From: CAVUEG01 sp963740525 | Lineage (GTDB): Bacteria; Actinomycetota; Actinomycetes; Propionibacteriales; Nocardioidaceae | NCBI GenBank assembly: GCA_963740525.1 | Contig: CAVUEG010000010.1 | Location: forward strand, 1-64,000 | DNA length: 64,000 bases | Direction: 5' to 3' | Shown here: in pieces, positions 8,821 to 17,747 of the stretch | Numbering within the stretch: position 1 is the stretch's first letter | Layout: each line of letters begins with the position of its first letter | Notes under the pieces: model-generated | Told to the model about the DNA's origin: nothing | Seen by the model: the letters and a program-made list of their open reading frames with translations, nothing else | Databases searched by the model: none | Position numbers and translations under genes: made by a program

Positions 8821-8841
8821 ATGTTCCCGACGTGCGACTGA
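8821..8841 (+). CDS. Candidate leaderless six-codon upstream peptide (MFPTCD)
   Basis: ATG...TGA of seven codons starts exactly where transcription from the TAGACT box would begin, and ends 58 nt before the ABC-F gene. It could be a leader peptide that couples translation state to ABC-F expression. The peptide has a single Cys and no obvious arrest motif. The position of the promoter is the main support. Confidence 0.4.
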   Translation: MFPTCD

Positions 8842-8899
8842 GCCGCCTGCGCTCCTCTCTTACCCGTTCGCCGTCGTTTTTCCCCTTCAGGACTTGTAG

Positions 8900-10498
8900 A
8901 TGATCACCACCCACCAGCTCGAGGTTCGCGCGGGCGCACGCCTGCTCATGGAGAACGTGTCCTTCCGGGTCGCCGCCGGCGACAAGGTCGGCCTTGTCGG
9001 CCGCAACGGTGCCGGGAAGACCACGCTCACCAAGATCCTCTCGGGCGAGGCCCTTCCCGCCTCGGGCACGGTCACCAACACCGGTGAGGTCGGCTACCTG
9101 CCGCAGGACCCCCGCACCGGAGACCCCGAGGTGCTCGCGCGGGACCGGATCCTGTCGGCGCGCAACCTCGACGACGTCGTACGCCGGATGCGCCAGGCCG
9201 AGCACGACATGGCCTCCGACGACCACGCGGTCAGCGAGCGCGCGATGCGCCGCTACGAGCGCGTCGACGCCGAGCTGCACGCCGGAGGCGGGTACGCCGC
9301 CGAGTCCGAGGCGGCCACGATCGCGTCGAGCCTCGGGATCGAGGAGCGGATCCTGAACCAGCCGCTGGCCACCCTTTCGGGCGGTCAGCGCCGGCGGGTG
9401 GAGCTCGCCCGGATCCTGTTCTCCGGTGCGGACACACTGCTGCTCGACGAGCCGACGAACCACCTCGACGCCGACTCGATCGTCTGGCTGCGCGACTTCC
9501 TGAAGTCCCACAAGGGCGGGCTGATCGTGATCAGCCACGACGTGGAGCTTCTCGAGTCGTGCGTGAACAAGGTGCTGCACCTCGACGCGAACCGCGCGGA
9601 GGTCGACGTCTACAACATGGGCTGGAAGGCCTACCTCGAGCAGCGCGAGACCGACGAGCGCCGCCGCAAGCGTGAACGACAGAATGCCGAGCGCAAGGCG
9701 AACACCCTCACGGACCAGGCCAACCGGATGCGCGCGAAGGCCTCGAAGGCGCAGGCCGCGCAGTCGATGCTCAAGCGGGCCGAACGGCTGATGGAGGGCA
9801 TCGAGGGGGAGCGTCGCGCCGACCGCGTGGCCCGGATCAAGTTCCCCGCACCGGCCCCGTGCGGCAAGACTCCGCTGACCGCGTCGGAGCTGTCGAAGTC
9901 CTACGGCTCGCTCGAGGTGTTCACCGACGTGGACCTCGCCATCGACAAGGGCAGCCGGGTGGTGATCCTGGGGCTCAACGGCGCGGGAAAGACCACTCTG
10001 CTGCGGATCCTCGCCGGTGTCGACAAGCCCGACACGGGTCAGGTTCACCCCGGTCACGGGCTGAAGCTGGGCTACTACGCCCAGGAGCACGAGACTCTCG
10101 ACACGAGTGCCTCGGTGCTCGACAACATGCGGCACGCGGCACCGCACCTGACCGACACCGAGGCTCGCAGCGTGCTCGGGTCGTTCCTCTTCAGCGGTGA
10201 CGACGCGGCCAAGCCGGCCGCGGTGCTCTCCGGCGGTGAGAAGACCCGGCTGGCCCTGGCGATCCTGGTCGTGTCGAGTGCGAACGTCCTGCTGCTGGAC
10301 GAGCCGACGAACAACCTGGATCCCGCCTCCCGCGAGGAGGTGCTCTCCGCGATCCGCTCGTACGCCGGCGCGATCATCCTGGTCACCCACGACGAGGGCG
10401 CTGTGCACGCGCTCGAGCCGGACCGCGTGCTGATCCTGCCCGACGGGGTCGAGGACCACTGGAACGCCGACTACGGCGACCTGGTCAGCCTGGCCTAG
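8900..10498 (+). CDS. ABC-F family ATPase (ribosome-associated type)
   Basis: Soluble tandem ABC protein of 532 residues without membrane segments, as in ribosome-binding ABC-F factors. Domain 1 has Walker A GRNGAGKTT, signature LSGGQRRR and Walker B TLLLDEPTNHLD; domain 2 has GLNGAGKTT, LSGGEKTR and VLLLDEPTNNLD. Between them is the charged, Arg/Lys/Ala-rich helical linker (about residues 240-305) that would reach the peptidyl-tRNA site. I cannot tell a housekeeping factor from an antibiotic-protection one. A weak AGGA precedes the ATG. Confidence 0.88.
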   Translation: MITTHQLEVRAGARLLMENVSFRVAAGDKVGLVGRNGAGKTTLTKILSGEALPASGTVTNTGEVGYLPQDPRTGDPEVLARDRILSARNLDDVVRRMRQAEHDMASDDHAVSERAMRRYERVDAELHAGGGYAAESEAATIASSLGIEERILNQPLATLSGGQRRRVELARILFSGADTLLLDEPTNHLDADSIVWLRDFLKSHKGGLIVISHDVELLESCVNKVLHLDANRAEVDVYNMGWKAYLEQRETDERRRKRERQNAERKANTLTDQANRMRAKASKAQAAQSMLKRAERLMEGIEGERRADRVARIKFPAPAPCGKTPLTASELSKSYGSLEVFTDVDLAIDKGSRVVILGLNGAGKTTLLRILAGVDKPDTGQVHPGHGLKLGYYAQEHETLDTSASVLDNMRHAAPHLTDTEARSVLGSFLFSGDDAAKPAAVLSGGEKTRLALAILVVSSANVLLLDEPTNNLDPASREEVLSAIRSYAGAIILVTHDEGAVHALEPDRVLILPDGVEDHWNADYGDLVSLA

Positions 10499-10499
10499 C

Positions 10500-12275
10500 T
10501 CAGCCCACGTGACGCAGGAGTGCTCCGGCGTGTGCCGGTAGCAGCACCGAGGTGCCCGTCACGCTCGCTCCGGCCGGGGTCTGGAAGAGCACCTCGACCG
10601 GCCCGTCGAGCGCGAGGTCCCGGGGCCGGTCGCCGAGGTTGACGACCACCTCCACATCGCCCCGGCGCATCCGGAACGTCCGGTGCCCCTCGTCGGCCAG
10701 GCAGGCGACCTGGCGGAAGTCCGGGTCGGTGAGTGCGGGGAGCCTCCGACGCAGCACCGCGAGCTCCCGGTAGACCCCGAGGAGGGTGGCGTGCCGACCG
10801 CCGTCCGGCTCCGACCAGTCCAGCCGCGAGCGGGTAAACGTCTCGGGGTCCTGCGGGTCGGGCACCACGGCCGGGTCCCAGCCCATCCGCTCGAACTCGG
10901 CCAGGCGGCCCTCGGCGGTGGCCCGGCCGAGCTCCGGCTCGGGGTGCGAGGTGAAGAACTGGAACGGCGTGGAGGCCGCCCACTCCTCACCTTGGAAGAG
11001 CATCGGCGTGAACGGCCCGGCCAGCGTGAGCAGGGCGGCACAGGCAAGCTGGTCGTCGTCGAGCACCTCGGTCAGCCGGTCCCCTCGAGCCCGGTTGCCG
11101 ATCTGGTCGTGGTTCTGGCTGCAGACGACCAGCCGCCACGTCGGCATCGCCACGGTGTCGATCGGGGCGCCGTGGTCCCGGCCCCGGAACGACGACCAGG
11201 TGCCGTCGTGGAAGAACCCTCGCTCGCACACCTTGGCCAGCGCGGAGAGCGGCTCGAAGTCGGCGTAGTAGCCCTCCGTCTCGCCGGTCAGCGCGACGTG
11301 GACGGCGTGGTGGAAGTCGTCGCTCCACTGCGCGTCCAGCCCGTAACCGCGGGCCTCCCGCGGAGTCACCAGCCGGGACTCGTTCAGGTCCGACTCGGCG
11401 ACCAGCGTCAGCGGACGGCGCTGGTGCGCCGACAGCGCCGCCACCTCGACCGCCATCTCCTCCAGCAGATGGAGCTCGGAGGAGTCGGAGAGGGCGTGCA
11501 CGGCGTCGAGCCGGAGTCCGTCGACGTGGTAGTCCGACAGCCACATCCGCACGTTGTCGAGGATGTAGCGGCGCACCTCGTCCGAGCCGTCGCCGTCGAG
11601 GTTGACCAGGGAGCCCCAGGTGTTGGCACCTTCGGCCTTCAGGTAGGGCCCGAACAGCGGCAGATAGTTGCCCGACGGCCCGAGGTGGTTGTAGACGACG
11701 TCCTGGATCACACCGAGGCCGGCGCGATGGCAGCCGTCGACGAAGCGCTGGTACGCCGCGGGACCGCCGTACTGCTCGTGCACCGCGGACCAGAGCACGC
11801 CGTCGTAGCCCCAGTTGTGGGTGCCGTTGAAGGCGTTGACCGGCATCACCTCGACGAAGTCGACGCCGATCGAGCGCAGGTGGTCGAGCCTGCCGAGCGC
11901 CGCGTCGAGCGTGCCCTCGGGCGTGAAGGTGCCGATGTGCAGCTCGTAGATGACCGAGCCCGCCAGCTGCCTGCCGGTCCAGTCGGTGTCGAGCCACTCG
12001 TGGGCGGAGACGTCGAACGTGCGCGAGCGGTCGTGCACGCCGTGGGGCTGGCGACGGGAGCGCGGGTCGGGCACGGACGGTCGCGTCATCGTCGAGGAGG
12101 TAGCCATACGGTCGACCCCGTCGACCCCGTCGATCGCATGGTCGCCGGTGGGCACCGCGCCTTCGGGCACCCACCAGCCGCCGGCCTCACGGGACATCGG
12201 GACGGTGCGGTCGCCGACGCTGAGCCGGACCGAACGGGGGACCGGAGCCCAGACGTCGAACGGGCCACGCGTCAT
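10500..12275 (-). CDS. treZ: Malto-oligosyltrehalose trehalohydrolase TreZ (paired compensating frameshifts)
   Basis: GH13 hydrolase that releases trehalose from maltooligosyl-trehalose. The nucleophile region is DGLRLDAVHAL, the acid/base region LVAESDLNESR, with SQNHDQIGNRA further on. Length is 591 residues. At about 12090-12115 the frame reads a non-homologous stretch, while the neighbouring frame reads YGYLLDDDATVR, as expected there. Two opposite single-base slips therefore hide within an apparently intact gene. Its start lies 1 nt from the treY stop. Confidence 0.93.
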   Translation of the reverse strand: MTRGPFDVWAPVPRSVRLSVGDRTVPMSREAGGWWVPEGAVPTGDHAIDGVDGVDRMATSSTMTRPSVPDPRSRRQPHGVHDRSRTFDVSAHEWLDTDWTGRQLAGSVIYELHIGTFTPEGTLDAALGRLDHLRSIGVDFVEVMPVNAFNGTHNWGYDGVLWSAVHEQYGGPAAYQRFVDGCHRAGLGVIQDVVYNHLGPSGNYLPLFGPYLKAEGANTWGSLVNLDGDGSDEVRRYILDNVRMWLSDYHVDGLRLDAVHALSDSSELHLLEEMAVEVAALSAHQRRPLTLVAESDLNESRLVTPREARGYGLDAQWSDDFHHAVHVALTGETEGYYADFEPLSALAKVCERGFFHDGTWSSFRGRDHGAPIDTVAMPTWRLVVCSQNHDQIGNRARGDRLTEVLDDDQLACAALLTLAGPFTPMLFQGEEWAASTPFQFFTSHPEPELGRATAEGRLAEFERMGWDPAVVPDPQDPETFTRSRLDWSEPDGGRHATLLGVYRELAVLRRRLPALTDPDFRQVACLADEGHRTFRMRRGDVEVVVNLGDRPRDLALDGPVEVLFQTPAGASVTGTSVLLPAHAGALLRHVG

Positions 12276-12276
12276 C

Positions 12277-14641
12277 TCAGGACTCCTCCAGCCGGACCAG
12301 CAGCGCGACCGGAAGCCCGGCCAGCACGTCGGCTGCCGGTACCCCGTCGTCCGAGGAAGGGAACCTCCGGCCGGAGATCAGGTCCTCCCACCCGCCGTCG
12401 CGAAGGTGCAGCCGCGTGTCGTGCCAGCCACCGCGGCGCTCGAGACCGACCGGCAGCCGGGTCGCCACCGTGACGGCGCCACCCCGGTCGAAGGCGAGGG
12501 CGTGCTCCGCGGCGGGGCCGTCGAGCCGCAGCGGGACGTACTCCGTGAACAGGTCGGACCGGTTGCGGCGAAGGGTCAGGGCGGCCGAGGTGACCAGCAG
12601 CTTCGCTGCACCGACGTCGTCGAGTCCGGGTGTGAGCGACACCGCGTCAGTGCCCGCGTCGGCACGGACCGACGCCAGCAGCCGGGCCCGGAGGTCGAAG
12701 TCGACCGGCCGCCGGTTGTCAGGGTCGACCAGGCTCTGCTCCCAGAGCTCGCTGCCCTGGTAGACGTCGGGAACGCCGGGGATGGTCAGGGCCACCAGCT
12801 TCGCCGACAGCGCGTTGCTCCAGCCGGGTCCGACGAGCTGGCCGAGCAGCTCCTCGATCAGCTCGCGCACGCGCGGGTCGTCGAACGCCGCATCCACGGC
12901 GGCGTGCACTGCTGCCTCGTAGGAAGGGGGAAGGGGCGGTCCACGTGGTGCGGTCCCCGGCCTCGCGCATCGCCTTCTCGGCGTAGCCGTGCAGGCGCTC
13001 GCGGCTCGCGGGCCAGGCGCCGAGGATGGCCTGCCAGAGCAGGGCGCCGAAGCCGGGGTCGGGCAGGGGGCTCAGGACCAGCAGCTGGTCGAGGGTCGCT
13101 TCCCACACGGCGGGCAGCTCCGCGATCGCGGTGATCCGCGCGCGGACGTCCTCGCCGCGCTTGGTGTCATGGGTGGAGAGCGTGGTCATCGCGTGCGGCC
13201 AGCTGCGCTGCCGTTCGGACATCGCGTTGTGGAAGTCCTGGGTCGGGATCGAGAACTCCGAGGGGTCAGCGCCGACCTCGTTGAGCGAGGTGAGCCGGGA
13301 CCAACGGTAGAAGGCGCAGTCCTCGACGCCCTTGGCCATCACCATCCCGCTGGTCTGCTGGAAGCGCCGCGCCGCCCGGTTCTCCGGGTCGCCGAGCACC
13401 GGCACGAGGAGGTCGAGTGCCGCAGCCAGATCGGGCCGGTGCCTGCGGGCGAGTGCGAACGCCCGGTCCAGGTGGTCCCGGCCCTCGGGCAGGTAGGAGC
13501 GGTAGACGGGGAAGCAGGCGAGCAGCTCGGCGACCGCATCGGAGAGGGACTCCGGGTCGGCGCTCTCGAGGTGCCCGACCTCCCGCGTGATCCGGTTGAC
13601 CTCCGACCGCAGGATCCCGTCGGCCACGGCGCGCTTCGTGCCATGGGTCAGCGCGGCCCAGTCGACCGAGGAGCCGCGCAGCCGTGTTTCCAAGGCGTCG
13701 AGCGGGCCCTGTCCGTCGGGGTCGGTCAGGACCCGGTCGATGTACCCGAGAGCGTCGTACCCCGTCGTCCCGGCCGTCGCCCACGACGACGGCAGCTCCT
13801 CGCCGGGCTCGAGGATCTTCTCGACGAGCACGTAGGCACCGCCGGTGAGGCCGGCCAGCTCGTCGAGGTAGCCGGCCGGGTCGCGGAGTCCGTCGGGGTG
13901 GTCGACCCGGAGACCGTCCACGAGGCCTCGGTCGAACCAGCGTCGGATCTCGACGTGCGACTCCTCGAACACCTGGGGGAACTCGACCCGGATCCCCGCA
14001 AGTGAGTTGACGGCGAAGAAGCGTCGGTAGTTGAGACCGGCGTCGGCGACGCGCCAGTGGACGAGCTCGTAGTGCTGCCGGGAATGGACCGTCTGTACGT
14101 CGACGCCCTCCTGGCCGAGGTCGTCGGCGGTGCCGTGAGCGAGTGGGAAGCGGTGGTCGTGGTAGCGGAGCTCTCCCTCGACCACGGCCAGGTGACCGAT
14201 CGCGCCGCTACCGTCCCGGTGGTCGTCGTCGCCCACCACCGGGATCCGGATCCGGTCGCCCCCGGCGGCCCAGTCGACGTCGAACGCGGCCGCGTGCCTG
14301 GAGTCCCGGCCGAACGTGAGGACGTCCCACCACCACGCGTTCTCGACTGGGGTGGCGACACCGACGTGGTTGGGGACGATGTCGACGAGGACACCCATGC
14401 CCAGCCGTCGGGCTGCGGCGGCGAGCACCTCAAGGCCCTCCGCGCCGCCCCGCGACTCGTCCACGTGGTCGTGGGCCACCACGTCGTACCCGTGGTCGCT
14501 GCCGGGTTCGGCCGCCAGCAGGGGAGAGAGGTAGACCCAGTCGACGCCGAGGTCGTGCAGGTAGTCCAGTCGAGCGGCGGCCGCGCGCAGGTCGAAGCCC
14601 GCGTTGATCTGGAGCCGGTAGGTGTTCGCGGGGACGCGCAT
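12277..14641 (-). CDS. treY: Malto-oligosyltrehalose synthase TreY (one frameshift)
   Basis: GH13 intramolecular transglucosylase that turns the reducing end of a maltodextrin into a trehalose unit. It starts MRVPANTYRLQINAGFDL; the catalytic regions are DGLRVDHPDGLRDP and YVLVEKILEPGE. The reading frame breaks near 12925 beside a G run, and the C-terminal 210 residues continue in another frame with VDPDNRRPVDFDLR. Total about 788 residues, normal for TreY. It lies 3 nt after the treX stop. Confidence 0.93.
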
Positions 14642-14644
14642 CAG

Positions 14645-16855
14645 CTATCCGCTGGTCTTGGTCGGGTCGGGCTGGGCATCGGTGTACGCCGCGAGGGATG
14701 CCGCGACGGACGAGTCCGGCTCCGCGTCCGGCTCTGCGTGCTGACGGAGCACGAGCACGCTGCGTGCGGGGAGGGTCGTCGCGGATCCCGGAGCCATCGC
14801 GGTGTCGTCCGGGCCGTCGCCGGTGGTGTCCAGCACGATCTGCCACCCCTCGGCGTACTCCCGTGGCGGCAACGTCAGCGGAAGGTCCTCGTCGGCGGGG
14901 TTGAAGTAGAGCAGGAAGTGGTCGTCGACGATCGCCTCACCGCGATGGTTCGTGCCTGCGATCCCGTTGCCGTTGAGGTACATCCCGATCGCGTTGGCAC
15001 CGGGGGCGTCCCAGTCGCCCTCGTCCATCGGCCGTCCGTCGGGGTGGAGCCACACGATGTCGTTGAGCCGCTCACCGTCTCCGGTGCGCACCGTGGTCCC
15101 GGTGAAGAACCTGCGTCGCCGGAACGTGGGGTGGTCTCGTCGCAGCCGGGCCAGGGCGGCGGTGAACTCCACCAGCGGACCGTCCATCCGGTCCCAGTGC
15201 ACCCAGCTGATCTCGGAGTCCTGGGCATAGGTGTTGTTGTTGCCCAGCTGGGTCCGGCCCAGCTCGTCACCGTGCAGGAGCATCGGCACACCCTGGCTGA
15301 GCAGCAGCGTCGTGAGGATGTTGCGCTGGGCGCGAGCCCGGAGCTCGAGCACGGCGGAGTCGTCGGTGGGTCCCTCGACACCGTGGTTCCAGGAGCGGTT
15401 GTGGCTCTCCCCGTCGTTGCTGTCCTCGCCGTTGGCCTCGTTGTGCTTCTCGTTGTAGGAGACCAGGTCCCGCAGGGTGAAGCCGTCGTGGGCGGTGACG
15501 AAGTTGATGCTGGCGACCGGGCGCCGACCGGAGTGCTCGTAGTAGTCCGAGGAGCCTGCCAGTCGGCTGGCGAAGTCGCCCAGGGAAGGCTCGCCGCGCC
15601 AGAAGTCGCGGACGGTGTCGCGGTAGGCGCCGTTCCACTCCGTCCACTGTGGCGGGAAGTTGCCGACCTGGTAGCCACCGGGGCCGACGTCCCACGGCTC
15701 GGCGATCAGCTTGACCTGGCTCACCACCGGATCCTGCTGCACGAGCTCGAAGAAGGTCGCGAGCCGGTCCACGTCGTAGAACTCGCGGGCGAGGGCAGAG
15801 GCGAGGTCGAACCTGAAGCCGTCCACGTGCATCTCGGTCACCCAGTAGCGCAGGGAGTCCATGATCAGCTGCAACGAGTGCGGGTGGCGCACGTTGAGGG
15901 AGTTCCCGGTGCCCGTGTAGTCCATGTAGTACTGCGGCTCGTCCTCCATCAGCCGGTAGTACGCCGGGTTGTCGATGCCCTTGAAGCTGAGCGTCGGCCC
16001 GAGGTGGTTCCCCTCGGCGGTGTGGTTGTAGACGACGTCGAGGATGACCTCGATGCCGGCGAGGTGCATGGCCTTCACCATCGACTTGAACTCCTGCACC
16101 TGCAGGGCGTTCTCGTTGTTCGCGGCGTAGTCGGCGTGCGGGGCGAAGAACCCCAGGGTGTTGTAGCCCCAGTAGTTGCGCAGCCCCTTCTCGAGCAGGG
16201 TGTTGTCCTGGACGAACTGGTGCACGGGCATCAGCTCGATCGCGGTCACCCCCAGCCGGGTGAGGTGGTCGGTCACGGCCGGGTGAGCGAGGCCGGCGTA
16301 CGTGCCGCGGAGATCCTCGGGGATCTCGGGGTGGAGCTTGGTGAGGCCCTTGACGTGAGCCTCGTAGATCAGCGACTCGCTGTAGGGGATGTTCGGCCTG
16401 CGGTCGCCCTCCCAGTCGAAGAACGGGTTGATGACCACGCCGTGAACCATGTGCGGGCCGGAGTCGTCGTTGTTCGGCACGTCCGGCTCGTCGAAGCGGT
16501 AGCCGAACAGGGAGGGGTCCCAGTCGATCTCGCCTGCGGTCGCCTTCGCGTACGGGTCGAGGAGCAGCTTGGCCGGGTTGCAGCGCAGGCCCTTCTCCGG
16601 GCTGAACGGACCGTGCACGCGGTAGCCGTAGCGCTGCCCGGGCTGGACCGAGGGGAGGTAGCAGTGCCAGACGTAGGCGTCGACCTCGCGTAGCTCGATC
16701 CTGGTCTCGGCCCCGGCGGGGTCGATGAGGCACAGCTCCACCTTCTCGGCGACCTCACTGAACAGGGCGAAGTTCGTGCCGCTGCCGTCGAAGGTCGCGC
16801 CCAGTGGATAGGGCGTGCCCGGCCAGATCTCGGGGGACTGCGGTGTCGTGGTCAT
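14645..16855 (-). CDS. treX: Glycogen debranching enzyme (TreX/GlgX)
   Basis: GH13 isoamylase-type debranching enzyme of 736 residues that supplies linear maltodextrins to TreY. An N-terminal CBM48-like domain (GATFDGSGTNFALFSEVA) precedes the catalytic barrel with DVVYNHTAEG, GFRFDLASAL, KLIAEPWDVG and TAHDGFTLRD. The frame is open for a further 1.4 kb upstream, but homology begins at MTTTPQSPEIWPG. It is the first gene of the treX-treY-treZ operon and diverges from the enoyl-CoA hydratase gene across 51 bp. Confidence 0.93.
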   Translation of the reverse strand: MTTTPQSPEIWPGTPYPLGATFDGSGTNFALFSEVAEKVELCLIDPAGAETRIELREVDAYVWHCYLPSVQPGQRYGYRVHGPFSPEKGLRCNPAKLLLDPYAKATAGEIDWDPSLFGYRFDEPDVPNNDDSGPHMVHGVVINPFFDWEGDRRPNIPYSESLIYEAHVKGLTKLHPEIPEDLRGTYAGLAHPAVTDHLTRLGVTAIELMPVHQFVQDNTLLEKGLRNYWGYNTLGFFAPHADYAANNENALQVQEFKSMVKAMHLAGIEVILDVVYNHTAEGNHLGPTLSFKGIDNPAYYRLMEDEPQYYMDYTGTGNSLNVRHPHSLQLIMDSLRYWVTEMHVDGFRFDLASALAREFYDVDRLATFFELVQQDPVVSQVKLIAEPWDVGPGGYQVGNFPPQWTEWNGAYRDTVRDFWRGEPSLGDFASRLAGSSDYYEHSGRRPVASINFVTAHDGFTLRDLVSYNEKHNEANGEDSNDGESHNRSWNHGVEGPTDDSAVLELRARAQRNILTTLLLSQGVPMLLHGDELGRTQLGNNNTYAQDSEISWVHWDRMDGPLVEFTAALARLRRDHPTFRRRRFFTGTTVRTGDGERLNDIVWLHPDGRPMDEGDWDAPGANAIGMYLNGNGIAGTNHRGEAIVDDHFLLYFNPADEDLPLTLPPREYAEGWQIVLDTTGDGPDDTAMAPGSATTLPARSVLVLRQHAEPDAEPDSSVAASLAAYTDAQPDPTKTSG

Positions 16856-16893
16856 CGGGATGATCGAAGCACATGGGCCAAGGGGCCAACCCC

Positions 16894-16899
16894 TAGGCT
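16894..16899 (+). promoter_or_regulatory. Leaderless -10 box TAGGCT for the enoyl-CoA hydratase gene
   Basis: TAGGCT lies 7 nt before the ATG at 16907, so transcription would start at or next to the start codon. No Shine-Dalgarno sequence is present. Confidence 0.6.
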
Positions 16900-16906
16900 C
16901 TGTGCC

Positions 16907-17704
16907 ATGACCGACCTCCCCGACACCGAGACCCTCGCCCGCGCCGGACTCCGCTGTGAGATATCCGGGGCGGTGGCCACCGTGACGCTGGACCGCCCAG
17001 CCTCGAAGAACTCGCAGAAGCCGTCGACCTGGCGGGCGCTCGCTGCCATCTCCGCCGCCCTGCCGCTGAGTGTCCGGGTGGTGGTGCTCATCGGAGCGGG
17101 GGACGACTTCTCCTCCGGGATGGACCGGGCGATGCTCACGCCCGAGGGCCCGGAGGGGGAGACCAGCCTGCTCGGGCTGCTCGAGATGGACGACGACGAC
17201 CTCGCCGACGAGATCGGGCTCTACCAGGAGGGCTTCACCTGGCTGCGCCGCCCGGACCTTGTCACGATCGCCGCCGTACGAGGCTGGGCCATCGGTGCGG
17301 GATTCCAGCTGGCTCTCGCCTGTGACCTGCGGGTCGTGGCGGAGGACGCCCGCTTCTGCATGAAGGAGCCGGCGCTCGGGCTGGTGCCGGACCTGACGGG
17401 AACAAAGTCGCTCGTGGAGATTGTTGGGTACTCGCGGGCGCTGGAGATCTGCGTCACCGCACGCAACGTCGGGGCGACCGAGGCAGGAGACCTGGGGATC
17501 GCCACGGTGGTGGTGCCGGGTGACCAGCTCGAGGCGACCGTGGCCGACCTCGCAGGCGCGATCTCGGCACACCTGCCCGGCGCGGTGACCGAGACCAAGG
17601 CACTCCTCCAGGCCGCGAGTGAGCGTGACCTGGACAGCCAGCGGCTGGCGGAGCGGCAGGCGCAGGTGCGCCGGATGAGGGAGCTCGCCGCGCTGATGCA
17701 GTGA
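16907..17704 (+). CDS. Enoyl-CoA hydratase/isomerase family protein
   Basis: Crotonase-fold protein of 265 residues. The first oxyanion-hole segment is DDFSSGMDRAML and the second RGWAIGAGFQLALACD. Glu in the catalytic segment (MKEPALGLVPDLTGT) matches one of the two crotonase acids, while the second position is less clear, so isomerase or another crotonase activity is possible. Leaderless start. Confidence 0.85.
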   Translation: MTDLPDTETLARAGLRCEISGAVATVTLDRPASKNSQKPSTWRALAAISAALPLSVRVVVLIGAGDDFSSGMDRAMLTPEGPEGETSLLGLLEMDDDDLADEIGLYQEGFTWLRRPDLVTIAAVRGWAIGAGFQLALACDLRVVAEDARFCMKEPALGLVPDLTGTKSLVEIVGYSRALEICVTARNVGATEAGDLGIATVVVPGDQLEATVADLAGAISAHLPGAVTETKALLQAASERDLDSQRLAERQAQVRRMRELAALMQ

Positions 17705-17747
17705 CCAGGACCGACCAGGACCGACCAGCCACAGGAGACGAGACAGC

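Noticed and set aside
14057..16693. An 878-codon open frame opposite treX and treY
   Set aside because: Antisense shadow of two clear GH13 enzymes; low complexity rich in Val, Asp and Gly.
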